Shown: positions 16,586 to 25,521 of the stretch, piece after piece
How positions within the stretch are numbered: the first letter of the stretch is position 1
Layout of the letters: the number at the start of each line of letters is the position of its first letter
Origin: ENR-C587 sp942493235
GTDB taxonomy: Bacteria > Bacteroidota > Ignavibacteria > Kapaibacteriales > UBA2268
Assembly (NCBI GenBank): GCA_942493235.1
Contig: OW818676.1
Span: 3,534,001-3,598,000 of the forward strand
Length of the DNA: 64,000 nucleotides
Direction: 5' to 3'
The notes under the pieces: generated by a model
What the model was told of the DNA's origin: nothing
Databases searched by the model: none
The model's input: only the letters and a program-made list of their open reading frames with translations
Made by a program: the position numbers and the translations under genes

Positions 16586-17468
16586 AATTAACATAATTAT
16601 GATATTATTAGTTTTTCTTTCTTCTAATTATCTGATTAGTAAAGCAAACAATCTTAATTTGGGTATCAGATATATTAAGCTTGCAAGTAGCTACAGAGAA
16701 GCTCGCGATTATGACAATGCTTTCAAATATCTAAAAGAAAGTCAAAGCATAATTTACAAATATAAAAATGCAGATGCACGATATTGGAAAGCTGCCATTA
16801 AGGAAAACTTTGCTTACACTTATAAAGCAATTGGTATGAACGAAGAAGCTCAGAGATACTTAGACTCCGCAATTGTCGATTATAAAATATTAATTGCTCA
16901 GCCGGACGGATCTCCGATTCCACTTCAATTGCTTAGAGAAAATATGTTAAATTTAAACTTTACTAAAGAACAGTTTAAATCATTTGACAAGTCGGATTAT
17001 ACAACAATTAACTATGACAATCAAAAGCTTAAAGAGTTGCCTAATAATACACCAAATAATGTAGTTAATCTAAGTATTACAGACAACAGGTTCAAAGATA
17101 TTCCTTTCAATATCCAAAATTTTACAGATTTAAAATACTTGAATCTTGCAAACAATAAAATCAAAGCAATTAAGTTAGACTTTTCTAAACTGAAGAATTT
17201 GAATTGGCTCAATTTATCCGGCAATAAAATCAGAACTATCGATGAGAGCATTTCGGAATTGAAGAATTTGAATTTCTTGGATTTATCTAATAATCTATTA
17301 AAAAAGCTCCCTCTCGGATTGTGCAATTTGAAAAATCTTAAAGTTTTAAATTTAAAAAATAATAAAATCCCATTTGAGCAAATTGCTCAACTTATAAAAT
17401 GTCTGCCAAATACAAATATTTTATATGATACCTTTATTCGTAAAGGCGATGAAATAGAAGCATATTAA
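16503..17468 (+). CDS. Exported leucine-rich-repeat protein
   Basis: The secretion signal is MKKTINIIMILLVFLSSNYL, which begins 24 residues into the frame. A TPR-like helical region follows (about 45-125, AYTYKAIGMNEEAQRYLDSA). Four to five leucine-rich repeats follow (about 190-300, consensus L-x-x-L-x-L-x-x-N-x-I/L), e.g. LKYLNLANNKIKAI and LNFLDLSNNLLKKLP. LRRs form a curved protein-binding surface. Two starts are plausible. The ATG at 16503 overlaps the preceding stop (ATGA), which argues for coupling. The ATG at 16575 would place the signal peptide at the very N-terminus; the 24 residues between them are encoded by an 18-bp tandem repeat. The partner protein is unknown. Confidence 0.75.
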   Translation: MKRTTFMQKTAFINKIVFTKKNPFMKKTINIIMILLVFLSSNYLISKANNLNLGIRYIKLASSYREARDYDNAFKYLKESQSIIYKYKNADARYWKAAIKENFAYTYKAIGMNEEAQRYLDSAIVDYKILIAQPDGSPIPLQLLRENMLNLNFTKEQFKSFDKSDYTTINYDNQKLKELPNNTPNNVVNLSITDNRFKDIPFNIQNFTDLKYLNLANNKIKAIKLDFSKLKNLNWLNLSGNKIRTIDESISELKNLNFLDLSNNLLKKLPLGLCNLKNLKVLNLKNNKIPFEQIAQLIKCLPNTNILYDTFIRKGDEIEAY

Positions 17469-17928
17469 TTTGAAAATAAAACCTCAATAATGAATCGGGG
17501 CATTAAACTCGGAATAATCTCTAAATTACACAATACTGTTTAATTCCACCTTCAAAAAGAGTTACAATGATAATCAATAATAGAAAATCATAAATGCTCC
17601 GACTTCATTACTTGAGACTCCAGTCCATTGAAAAGCTTATAATTTCGAATCCATTAATCACAAGCTCCCTATTCCAATATTAAAGCATTGAGTTGAATAT
17701 GCAGAAATTAAAATCATTTACTTATGCGACAGCCTTATTTATTTGGATATTTTCAATTCTAAGCCCAAAAATCAATTAGCATAAATATCTTAAACAAATA
17801 AAGTGAAATTAAAATTTTCATTTATTTAAAAATAAACTTAAATTTGCAGTACACAAAACGAAACACCGGCTAAGGTTTTTCGTAGAATAAGATTACATAG
17901 AATAATTAATTAATAAAAGAGGTATCAA
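17469..17928. other. 460-bp spacer, promoter region of sppA
   Basis: No gene, RNA or repeat family was recognised. TAAATTTG at 17839-17846 fits the Bacteroidota -7 consensus (TAnnTTTG) about 80 bases before the sppA start; no clear -33 TTTG is seen at 19-21 bases. Low confidence. Confidence 0.35.
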
Positions 17929-19863
17929 GTGGAAAGTTCAAATACACCATCTAATCAGGCAGTACCGCCCCAACCCTATTTCTATATGAAGCCTAAAAAA
18001 AGACGCTGGTGGATTCCATTAGTTATCATCGGCAGTATATTGCTGTTCATTTTGGTAGTAATTATTGGTTTTGGTGCATTAGTCGGAAGTATATTTAATA
18101 GCGAACCAATCGAAGTTAAAGAAAACTCCGTTCTCTATGTTCACCTTGATTATGATGTCAGCGAATACTCAATGCTCGGTCCATTGAGCTTTTTTACTCA
18201 GTCAAAGCAACCAAGCTTTTTCGAGGTTATCAATTCAATTGAAAAAGCCAAATATGATGATAGAATAAAAGGTATCTATATCAAAGCCGATAATTCAAAA
18301 ATTGGTTTTGCTAAATTAGTTGAATTAATTCAAGTTATAGAAGATTTTAAGAAAACTTCACATAAATTCGTTTATGCTTATATTGAGCAAGGCGATGAAA
18401 AAGATTATATGCTTACACTTGCTGCCGATAAAATATTTATGCCAAACGAGGGCATGGTTACTATCGACGGTTTCGGGGCTTCCGGATTATTCTTTAAAGG
18501 ACTACTCGATAAAATCGGTGTTGATTTCTATGTCTGCCAATTTGAAGATTTCAAATCAGCCGCAGAAATGTATTCACGCACCGGTTTCAGCGATTCAGCC
18601 AAATATGCTCTTAGAGAATACATTAACCAATTCTATAATACCTTTGCCGAAAATGTATCTAAATATAGAAAGATTGATAGAAGTACTGTTGATAAAGCCG
18701 TTAATAATGGACTCTACACTACAGACTCAATGATGGCTTATAAATTTATAGATGAAGCAAAAGTAGAGCCTTCAATTAAAGAAGATATGGCTAAATTAGC
18801 TTGGGGTAAAGAATATAATAAAGATAAAAAACTAAGATTAGTCAGTATCAATGACTATATGATGAGTGAACCTTACCGCAAAGAAGATAAATATGATTAC
18901 GAAAATCAAATTGCAATTGTCTATGGTTCCGGTACAATTTTACAACAAGAAGAGAAGCAAATTTTCCAAAGCGAAAAAAATATAAATGCTAATCAATTTG
19001 TTTCTAATTTGAAAAAAGCTGTCAATGACAAAAAAGTTAAAGCTATTATCATTAGAATAGACAGCCCGGGCGGTTCGGTTTTAGCTTCAGAAATTATCTG
19101 GCAAGCTATTGTAGCTGCCAAAAAAGTCAAGCCTGTTTATGCTTCTATGAGCGATGTAGCGGCTTCCGGCGGGTATTATATGGCTATGGCGTGCGACACT
19201 ATAATTGCCAGCCCTACTACTATTACAGGCTCTATAGGAGTGATTTCTGCTATCCCAAGCCTAAGCGGTGCTCTAAAGCAATTAGGTATTTCTGTGGATA
19301 CTGTATCAACTAATAGAAATTCTCAATTCTTTAATGTTTACTATCCATTCCCTGAAAAGGATAAGCAAAAATTCTATCAGCTTAGTAAAGTCATTTACGA
19401 CAGATTCGTTTCTAAAGTTGCTCAGTCCAGAAAAATGACTTTCGATGAAGTTCGAGCTATCGCTAAAGGCAGAGTTTGGACTGGTGCCGATGCCAAGAGA
19501 ATTGGATTAGTCGATACTTTGGGAGATTTACGTTCTTCAATTGAAATTGCTAAACGCAGAGTCGGCATCCCAAAAAATAAAAAAGTATTATTTAAAATCT
19601 ACCCTAAACCGGACGACGATATGATGTCTTTCTTATCTATATTCGGCAAAGGAAATCAAGAAGATGAAGAATCAATAAACAACAGAATCATGCTAAGCGA
19701 CATATCATCTAAACTTGGTAAGAGCTCATCTTATCTGTCTGAGATACTCGCTGTAATGCCCGAAGAATTTAGAAATCAATTTATATATACTATGTCATTA
19801 TACCAGATGGCTAAAACAGAGAAGGTACTTGCTTCGATGCCCATTATGATAGATGTCAGATAG
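17929..19863 (+). CDS. sppA: Signal peptide peptidase SppA, 67K type
   Basis: Membrane-bound serine protease that degrades released signal peptides. A single transmembrane anchor is at about residues 28-52, after a Pro-rich cytosolic tail. Two tandem ClpP-like S49 domains follow. The general base K209 sits in FEDFKSAAEM (same number as in the E. coli enzyme) and the nucleophile S413 in VAASGGYYMA, so the Ser/Lys dyad spans both domains as expected for the long form. GTG is used as the start, with AGAGG about eight bases before it; no nearby ATG gives the correct N-terminus. The gene is single and ends in a terminator. Confidence 0.93.
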   Translation: MESSNTPSNQAVPPQPYFYMKPKKRRWWIPLVIIGSILLFILVVIIGFGALVGSIFNSEPIEVKENSVLYVHLDYDVSEYSMLGPLSFFTQSKQPSFFEVINSIEKAKYDDRIKGIYIKADNSKIGFAKLVELIQVIEDFKKTSHKFVYAYIEQGDEKDYMLTLAADKIFMPNEGMVTIDGFGASGLFFKGLLDKIGVDFYVCQFEDFKSAAEMYSRTGFSDSAKYALREYINQFYNTFAENVSKYRKIDRSTVDKAVNNGLYTTDSMMAYKFIDEAKVEPSIKEDMAKLAWGKEYNKDKKLRLVSINDYMMSEPYRKEDKYDYENQIAIVYGSGTILQQEEKQIFQSEKNINANQFVSNLKKAVNDKKVKAIIIRIDSPGGSVLASEIIWQAIVAAKKVKPVYASMSDVAASGGYYMAMACDTIIASPTTITGSIGVISAIPSLSGALKQLGISVDTVSTNRNSQFFNVYYPFPEKDKQKFYQLSKVIYDRFVSKVAQSRKMTFDEVRAIAKGRVWTGADAKRIGLVDTLGDLRSSIEIAKRRVGIPKNKKVLFKIYPKPDDDMMSFLSIFGKGNQEDEESINNRIMLSDISSKLGKSSSYLSEILAVMPEEFRNQFIYTMSLYQMAKTEKVLASMPIMIDVR

Positions 19864-19881
19864 ATTTTTCTTTATTATTTT

Positions 19882-19917
19882 AAAAAAAGCTTAACCTAAA
19901 CCGTTAGGCTTTTTTTA
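19882..19917 (+). terminator. Rho-independent terminator of sppA
   Basis: An A-run and AGCTTAACCTAA pair with TTAGGCTTTTTT around a short ACCG loop, ending in seven Ts. It lies 19 bases after the stop. Confidence 0.75.
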
Positions 19918-20026
19918 TATTAGTATAAAGAACAATATTGAAGTTGACAAACAAAAATATTAGAATCGAATGATTCCGAATATAGTGAGTATTCCGTTAT
20001 ATATCAAGCCTGTTGCAAAAGTCCCA

Positions 20027-20155
20027 AATATTTATTTACTGCTAATTTTTCAAATTTTTCATACTTCTATGTGCTTATCAAGGGATTGTCCCAAATTAAT
20101 AATATAGCCAAATCGTCATTAGGAGTGTAACGAAGAATCCAGATTTATATCAATT
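20027..20155. repeat. Truncated modular repeat (copy A3) joined to half a GTCATTCTGA hairpin
   Basis: CTGTTGCAAAAGTCC is followed by ATTTATTTACTG, ACTTCTATGTGCTTATCA, a linker, and then ATCGTCATTAGGAGTGTAAC with GAAGAATCCAGAT. The order is the same as in 11537-11784, but the second half is missing. Only the left half of the element remains. Confidence 0.7.
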
Positions 20156-20237
20156 GATTACATAAGACCGGCATTATTGTTTCATTAAAAATGACTATGA
20201 TTCAAACATATTCAAGCTTCTTAGTTTGCCAATTTGT

Positions 20238-20447
20238 TTATCTATTAAAATCCGACTCATCTAATTCAAATATTTCCTCTACTTTACAATCGAAGTATTT
20301 TGACATCTTAAGTACTAAAACTGCAGTAGGCGAATATTTATTTAACTCAATGGCATTAATTGTCTGCCGGCTAACTCCAATATCCTTTGATAATTGCTCT
20401 TGAGTAATATTCTTGATTGCTCTGTATATTTTTATTTTATTCTTCAT
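20238..20447 (-). CDS. Small XRE/Cro-like transcriptional regulator
   Basis: A 69-residue helix-turn-helix protein. ITQEQLSKDIGVSRQTINAI is the classic HTH_3 pair of helices, followed by LNKYSPTAVLVLKMSKYF and EIFELDE, as in the YozG-like group. Its start lies inside the 3' end of the membrane-protein gene (11-base overlap), so both are read from one transcript. Regulators of this type usually control their own operon; the likely target is the promoter upstream of 20901. Confidence 0.88.
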   Translation of the reverse strand: MKNKIKIYRAIKNITQEQLSKDIGVSRQTINAIELNKYSPTAVLVLKMSKYFDCKVEEIFELDESDFNR

Positions 20448-20901
20448 TGCTTATTTTCCTATTGAGCTTAAATAATAAATATTTAAATCTACAATAATAA
20501 ATAATTATAGGTGTGAATAGGTTAAATCCTATAAGAAGTATTGCCCCTTTATTGAGAAACACAACTACTACTAAGTAGTAGAAAGCATTTACAATAATCG
20601 CCCAAGCAAATGAGTTTAATCGTAAATGATTTATATATTCATCTTCGACTTTTTCTTTGGAAAACCCAATTACCAACAAGGAAATAAATGCTATTACAGT
20701 TAAAATATCTGTCTCTAAATCCAAGATTTTATATAAATATTCTTGATTAGACTGCATAGCGAAGGAATTATTAAACAGCGAATACGGATATTCGCAATAA
20801 CACCCGGATATAAATACAAAAACATAATATATAAATACTAAAGCAAATCCGGTATAACCGAATATTTTCCATTTGTACGATAATAAAAATAACGTTTTCA
20901 T
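20437..20901 (-). CDS. Small membrane protein paired with an XRE regulator
   Basis: About 154 residues with four predicted transmembrane helices (near residues 9-31, 48-68, 85-105 and 108-132) and short loops. It resembles the small DUF2178/DUF2975-type membrane proteins commonly encoded next to YozG-like regulators, but the exact family is not certain. The ATG at 20901 has AAAGGTGG a few bases upstream; an in-frame GTG at 20910 is less likely. The 3' end overlaps the regulator gene. The pair is a self-contained module between two repeat-rich spacers. Confidence 0.65.
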   Translation of the reverse strand: MKTLFLLSYKWKIFGYTGFALVFIYYVFVFISGCYCEYPYSLFNNSFAMQSNQEYLYKILDLETDILTVIAFISLLVIGFSKEKVEDEYINHLRLNSFAWAIIVNAFYYLVVVVFLNKGAILLIGFNLFTPIIIYYCRFKYLLFKLNRKISNEE

Positions 20902-21206
20902 ACATACCACCTTTTTAATAGTTTGTCTATATTTTTACTCAAATTTCATTTAGCAAATTTTCCTTTACAAATATATAATATATTTGCCATATTGTCAAGT
21001 ATATTTTACATTTTACATAATATTTTTTACATTTGTATTATGTCTCATTATATGAACTATCTGGTAACTATTATTTAGAAAATGAATCCAATAATATTTT
21101 ACTATTAAGATAAATTATTTTATACATATATTATACAATTTTACTTTTAAAAGTCGAAATAATTCCTTTATTTGCAATTGGCTAATGTTTTGATTATGGG
21201 GTTCAA
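20902..21206. other. Divergent promoter region, strongly AT-rich
   Basis: About 300 bases between the minus-strand membrane-protein/XRE pair and the plus-strand Cys-containing gene. It holds runs such as ACATTTTACATAATATTTTTTACATTTG with several TTTG boxes but no gene. It probably contains both promoters; I cannot place them reliably. Confidence 0.4.
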
Positions 21207-21872
21207 ATGATAATTGAATATATAATAGAGTTTCAAGAGAAAGAAAAGATATTTTACACTATTGATACTCAAAGGAATAAGAGTCAAAAAGCAAAATCAA
21301 TAAATAGGTCTAAATGGACTGAATTAGATTATTGCAAATGTGGCGTATGCTCGCTGAGCGATACTATTAAATATTGCCCGGCAGCATTAGATATACATGA
21401 CGTTTTGCTATTATTCGATAAAGTCAATTCTTATGATTTTGTTACTGTTAGAGTTCGCACTCCGCTTCGTACATATTACAAAGAATGTGATTCTCAAACT
21501 GCATTAGGTTCTTTAATAGGAGCAATTATGGCATCGAGCACTTGCCCTGTTCTTTCAAGACTTAAATACATGGCGGAGTTCCACCAGCCGTTTAATAATT
21601 TAGAAGAAACGCTAATCCGGACTATGGGTTTCTATCTAATCAAGCAATATTTAGTTAAAAACAAAGGCGGAATTCCCGATTTCGAATTAAAGGGATTAAC
21701 TCAGTTATATATAGATTTGCAAAATGTAAATTATTCGTTAAAAAACAGATTAACACATGCATTTACTGCCGATGCAAGTGTAAATGCAATTGCTCAGTAT
21801 TTCTCATTATCCGCTCTAATAGAAAAATCTTTGGAAGAGCAAATTTCCGAAATTAGTTACATATTTGATTAG
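21207..21872 (+). CDS. Uncharacterised Cys-containing protein (possibly DUF6901)
   Basis: A 221-residue soluble protein without signal peptide. It starts with a beta-rich segment (MIIEYIIEFQEKEKIFYTID), then has LDYCKCGVCSLSDTIKYCPA (C-x-C-x2-C-x8-C), which looks like a metal-binding knuckle. The C-terminal half is helical (SRLKYMAEFHQPFNNLEETL, NYSLKNRLTHAFTADASVNA). It reminds me of the family named DUF6901, but this is from memory and not secure. Function unknown. It is monocistronic, divergent from the XRE/membrane pair. Confidence 0.6.
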   Translation: MIIEYIIEFQEKEKIFYTIDTQRNKSQKAKSINRSKWTELDYCKCGVCSLSDTIKYCPAALDIHDVLLLFDKVNSYDFVTVRVRTPLRTYYKECDSQTALGSLIGAIMASSTCPVLSRLKYMAEFHQPFNNLEETLIRTMGFYLIKQYLVKNKGGIPDFELKGLTQLYIDLQNVNYSLKNRLTHAFTADASVNAIAQYFSLSALIEKSLEEQISEISYIFD

Positions 21873-22140
21873 CTATTTCTTTATATTAAATTATTTATTA
21901 TATTATTTTATTTATATTTTATCAAAAAATAGCTGTGATAGACGAGAATTAATTTAATTAATTCCTGCTGTACAAATGATAAAATACTATAACAAAAGTG
22001 CATCAAAACAAATGCAGATTCGGCAATATTTGTTTTCCTAATTTCAATTAGTAGTAAAATTGAAATGATATACTTTTGCAACTGTCTTGACATTATTACT
22101 AAGTGAGAATTACTTTTAATAATTAAGGAAACATAAATAG

Positions 22141-23010
22141 TTATTCAGCAGAGCCGATAAAACTTCTCATAATTTTGTTAAATAATTCTTTTTCTTCAAT
22201 ATTTGCAATGTGAGCCGAATTTCCAAATATTACCGAACGCGAATTCGGTAGAAAAGATTGATAATGGAAAATCGTTTCAGAGCTTAGTTCATCATATTTC
22301 CCGCAAGTAAATAGTACCGGTAAGAACATTAATTTACCCAGTTCTGAAATTCGGTCATAATCTTTAAGCGTACCTGTGCAGGTGAATTCCGATGGTCCCC
22401 ACATATAATTATATATCTCGGCTCCAAAGCTATTCATAGTCTCATTCATCAATTCCGGAATACTGTTATTCCTAATTAAATGTTTAGAAGAGTATTCATC
22501 AATGGCTTTCGCATAATTCGGATTACTATAATCGCCTTTTTCTTCGCATTCATTTATAATTTTCTGATTTTCGAGAGAAATATCTTTTAAACCTTTGCGG
22601 GCATCTTCAGCAAATCTCTTTGCTGAAAGAGCAGCCGAAGCAAATACTACAGATTTGCATTTGCTAATTCCTTTTTCAAGCAGATATTCTAAAGCCAACG
22701 TACCACCGAAAGACTGACCTATAAGATGGAATTTTTCAATATTCAAATATTCAATTAGCGATTCTAGCTCATAAACCAAATATTGCATAGTCATATATTT
22801 ATGGTCGAGATTACGGTCGGATTTACCACAATTCAATTGGTCATAATATATAATAGGGGTTTCGTCAGCCAGCTCAGATAGAGTAACCAGATAATTATGC
22901 GGAGCTCCCGGACCACCGTGAAGCACTATAAGTGGTGTTTTATTTGATATATCGCCCTCTATACCATACCATATTTTATTAGAATCTAATTCAAAATAAT
23001 TCTCTATCAT
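22141..23010 (-). CDS. Proline iminopeptidase-like alpha/beta hydrolase (peptidase S33)
   Basis: Cytosolic 289-residue alpha/beta hydrolase. The oxyanion segment is VLHGGPGAPHNYL, diagnostic of the prolyl aminopeptidase/tricorn-interacting F1 group. DQLNCGKSDR matches the DQ-x-G-x-G-x-S motif of that group with Cys at one glycine. The catalytic triad is S100 (GQSFGG), D240 (CGKYDELS) and H267 (GNSAHIANIEE). It probably removes N-terminal residues, often proline, from peptides. It is monocistronic; a fragment resembling the right end of the modular repeat (TTTTGCAACTGTC, about 22075) lies downstream. Confidence 0.85.
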   Translation of the reverse strand: MIENYFELDSNKIWYGIEGDISNKTPLIVLHGGPGAPHNYLVTLSELADETPIIYYDQLNCGKSDRNLDHKYMTMQYLVYELESLIEYLNIEKFHLIGQSFGGTLALEYLLEKGISKCKSVVFASAALSAKRFAEDARKGLKDISLENQKIINECEEKGDYSNPNYAKAIDEYSSKHLIRNNSIPELMNETMNSFGAEIYNYMWGPSEFTCTGTLKDYDRISELGKLMFLPVLFTCGKYDELSSETIFHYQSFLPNSRSVIFGNSAHIANIEEKELFNKIMRSFIGSAE

Positions 23011-23273
23011 ATTTTTTCCTTATATTCGCTTAATTTCCAAACTCAAAACTAATCAAATCTGCCTAAATTGAAAAGATTTATTTTGAATTATTAATTGAGA
23101 TTTTTTAGTATATTTATACAGATACAAGCCTAAAAGATATAATTAAACAAGTTCTTTACTATTTTGTGAAGGCTGTATGTCTAACCGGCAGGACTGTGGA
23201 TTAGAAATAGTACGAAAAATATTCAAACACTAAACAAAAAAGCACCAAAAATATTATTCTTAGTGCTTATATG

Positions 23274-23346
23274 AGCCACTTGTCGGACTCGAACCAACGA
23301 CCTGCTGATTACAAATCAGCTGCTCTACCAACTGAGCTAAAGTGGC
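23274..23346 (-). tRNA. tRNA-Thr (UGU anticodon)
   Basis: On the minus strand the acceptor GCCACTT pairs with AAGTGGC. The D arm is GCTC...GAGC with AGTTGGTA loop. The anticodon stem GCTGA/TCAGC holds loop TTTGTAA, giving anticodon TGT. The T arm is GTTGG-TTCGAGT-CCGAC. The discriminator is U and the CCA tail is not encoded. Length 73. Confidence 0.97.
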
Positions 23347-23371
23347 TTCTGACTACTCTTCAAAAAAGAAG

Positions 23372-23393
23372 AACTCTAATTTAAGAGTTTTTT
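23372..23393. terminator. Short hairpin with T-run between tRNA and aminotransferase
   Basis: AACTCT / AGAGTT stem, 6-base loop, followed by Ts on the plus strand; the minus strand also has CTTCTTTTTTG a few bases beyond. Possibly separates the aminotransferase and tRNA transcripts. Confidence 0.45.
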
Positions 23394-23448
23394 CAAATAT
23401 ATGCAAATATTTTTTTTTGATTTTTAGATTTTTTCCCATTATTTGCTT

Positions 23449-23483
23449 GAGAGCAGATAAAAGTATTAATATAATCTGCTCTC
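23449..23483 (-). terminator. 10-bp-stem hairpin after the aminotransferase gene
   Basis: GAGAGCAGAT / ATCTGCTCTC with a 15-base loop begins 12 bases past the aminotransferase stop. There is no immediate T-run on the minus strand, so it may act as a 3' stabiliser rather than a true terminator. Confidence 0.5.
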
Positions 23484-23495
23484 TTATATATAATT

Positions 23496-24653
23496 TTAAA
23501 ATAATTTCAAATTTTGAATTCCACTTACAATAGTCTCATCTTTTTTAGCAAAGCAAAGCCTTAACATAGTCTTACCTTCATCGGATTTCGAATAAAATAC
23601 AGATGGCGAAATTGTAGCTACTTTGCATACTTTAACTAATTTTTGTGCAGTCTGAATATCGTCTAAACCTCTATCAGAAGGAATATCAACCATAACAAAA
23701 TAGCTCCCGAGAGGGCAATGAGCAGTAAAACTTGTTTCTTTGAGTGTGTTGACCATCAAATCTCTTTTTGCTTGATAGAGAGCTCTAAATTCCGGTAAAT
23801 AACCATCTAATTTGGAAAAAGCAAAAGCCATTGCGTGCTGTCCCGGAGTATTAACTGCAAAAGTAGTCCACTGATGAATTCTACGGATAGCTTCGGTTAA
23901 TTTTGGTTGAGCGACAGTATAGCCGATTTTCCAGCCAGTCATAGAGAATGTCTTGCCGGTAGATGATATAGTAATTGTCCTCTCCCTCATTCCCGGCAGT
24001 GTTGCAATCGGAATATGTTTTGCATTGTCAAAAGTTAGAAATTCATAAACTTCATCACTAAGTACCAATAAATTGTGTTTAACAGCTAATTTGGAAATAG
24101 CAACTAATTCATCTAATGTATATACCTTGCCTGTTGGATTATGCGGATTATTTAAGATTATCATCTTTGTATTTTCATTAATTTCGCTTTCGAGCTCTTC
24201 AACCGAGAACGAGAAATCAGGTTTATATAAAGTAACATATTTAGGAGTTCCCCCTGCAACTAATACATTTGCCTGATGAGCATCATAGTACGGCTCAAAC
24301 ATAATTACTTCATCACCGGGTTCAATTAATGCAAGTATTGTAGAAAACAAAGCTTCAGTGGCACCGGCGGTAACAGTAATATCATTATTTTCATCAATTT
24401 GATAATTATAATAATCTTTATAAATTCTTTGAATTTGTTTTCGCAGTGAATAGATACCGATAGATGGTGCGTATTGATTTTTACCACCCTTCATTGCAGA
24501 ATATGCTTCGTCTTTAATCCATTCCGGACCGTCAAAATCTGGAAATCCCTGCCCTAAGTTTACGGCTTTATATTCGTTAGCTAATTGACTCATAGTAGAG
24601 AAAATCGAGGTTGGCATATCGGCAATTCGTTTGGTAAATATTTCTTTTATCAT
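23496..24653 (-). CDS. Methionine/kynurenine-type PLP aminotransferase (class I/II)
   Basis: A 385-residue fold-type I aminotransferase. Diagnostic segments are VNLGQGFPDFDGP near the N-terminus, AGATEALFSTI, IILNNPHNPTGK (substrate carboxylate/PLP Asn), SDEVYEF and the PLP lysine in SSTGKTFSMTGWKIGY, then RLCFAKKDE near the C-terminus. This combination is typical of YbdL-like methionine aminotransferases and kynurenine-oxoglutarate transaminases, likely acting in methionine salvage or general transamination. AGGA is about eight bases before the ATG. It sits just upstream of the tRNA-Thr on the same strand, after two hairpins. Confidence 0.88.
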   Translation of the reverse strand: MIKEIFTKRIADMPTSIFSTMSQLANEYKAVNLGQGFPDFDGPEWIKDEAYSAMKGGKNQYAPSIGIYSLRKQIQRIYKDYYNYQIDENNDITVTAGATEALFSTILALIEPGDEVIMFEPYYDAHQANVLVAGGTPKYVTLYKPDFSFSVEELESEINENTKMIILNNPHNPTGKVYTLDELVAISKLAVKHNLLVLSDEVYEFLTFDNAKHIPIATLPGMRERTITISSTGKTFSMTGWKIGYTVAQPKLTEAIRRIHQWTTFAVNTPGQHAMAFAFSKLDGYLPEFRALYQAKRDLMVNTLKETSFTAHCPLGSYFVMVDIPSDRGLDDIQTAQKLVKVCKVATISPSVFYSKSDEGKTMLRLCFAKKDETIVSGIQNLKLF

Positions 24654-24744
24654 AATTTTGTCCTATATAATATTACTTACAAAAGACAAAATTACTCATT
24701 TTTTTGATTTTTTCTAAATAGAAATAACTAATTCGATAATAAAA

Positions 24745-25401
24745 CTACCACTGTTTCGGCTTAAATCCTTTAGGATTTTTTAATTTAACTACATCATCAC
24801 TAATAGAAATAAAGTAAAATCCTGCTTTAATTACTTCTTTTTTTATTTCGTCTGAATACTGAGTGGAAGCTATAGCTCCGTATATTTTCCGCTTTGCATA
24901 TTCGGGAAATGCTTTTTTAAAACTATGGATTGTTTTTTCTAATTGCTTAATTGCTTCGGTTTTTAGTAAACTTTTCACTTCTACTATATAACAGGCTTCA
25001 GGTGATGTACCCCAAAAATCTATCTCAAAGCTTGAACCATTATTTTTTATTTTCGTATTATTTGTATAGTAATTGCAGTGGAAATCATACTCCATTATTT
25101 TTATTAAAGAAGGCATAAAAAGCCCTTCATTATATAATCCGAATTTATTACCCAATCCTCCGATTTGAACTCCCAATTCTTTGAGCTTTCTATCAGTTTC
25201 TTTGAACTGTTTATCGGTCTCTTTAAACTGCTTATCAGTCTCTTTGAACTGTCTGTCGGTTTCTAAGAAACGTAAGTCGGCTTCTCTACGCATTTCACTG
25301 AATATTTTATTATCCTCCTCTCGTTCGATTTTACTTTTCTCAAACAAGTCGTAGAGATGCACTACCAAGTTCTCTAATCTTTCTGCTGTTGCTATATCCA
25401 T
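24745..25401 (-). CDS. Coiled-coil plus PD-(D/E)XK-like protein, tandem copy 1
   Basis: A 218-residue soluble protein. Residues 1-40 form a helix (MDIATAERLENLVVHLYDLF). Residues ~45-75 are heptads around FKETD (three units in this copy). The C-terminal domain (about 85-218) has the nuclease-like signature FEIDFWGTSPEACYIVEVK, i.e. Asp then Glu-x-Lys of a PD-(D/E)XK core. Proteins of this layout are often annotated DUF3782; their activity is not established. AAGGTG lies five bases before the ATG. As the array is read on the minus strand, this is the most downstream copy, and it and copy 2 have EMRREADLRF where copies 3-4 have ELSREADLRF. Confidence 0.78.
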   Translation of the reverse strand: MDIATAERLENLVVHLYDLFEKSKIEREEDNKIFSEMRREADLRFLETDRQFKETDKQFKETDKQFKETDRKLKELGVQIGGLGNKFGLYNEGLFMPSLIKIMEYDFHCNYYTNNTKIKNNGSSFEIDFWGTSPEACYIVEVKSLLKTEAIKQLEKTIHSFKKAFPEYAKRKIYGAIASTQYSDEIKKEVIKAGFYFISISDDVVKLKNPKGFKPKQW

Positions 25402-25521
25402 AATTTCACCTTATACCTATAATATATTATAGTTACGAAATAGTCCTTAACTTATTTTTGGAAATAGTATCTGCAATGCGATTGGTAAATACTTTTTTAG
25501 GAAAGCTATAATACTTACTGA

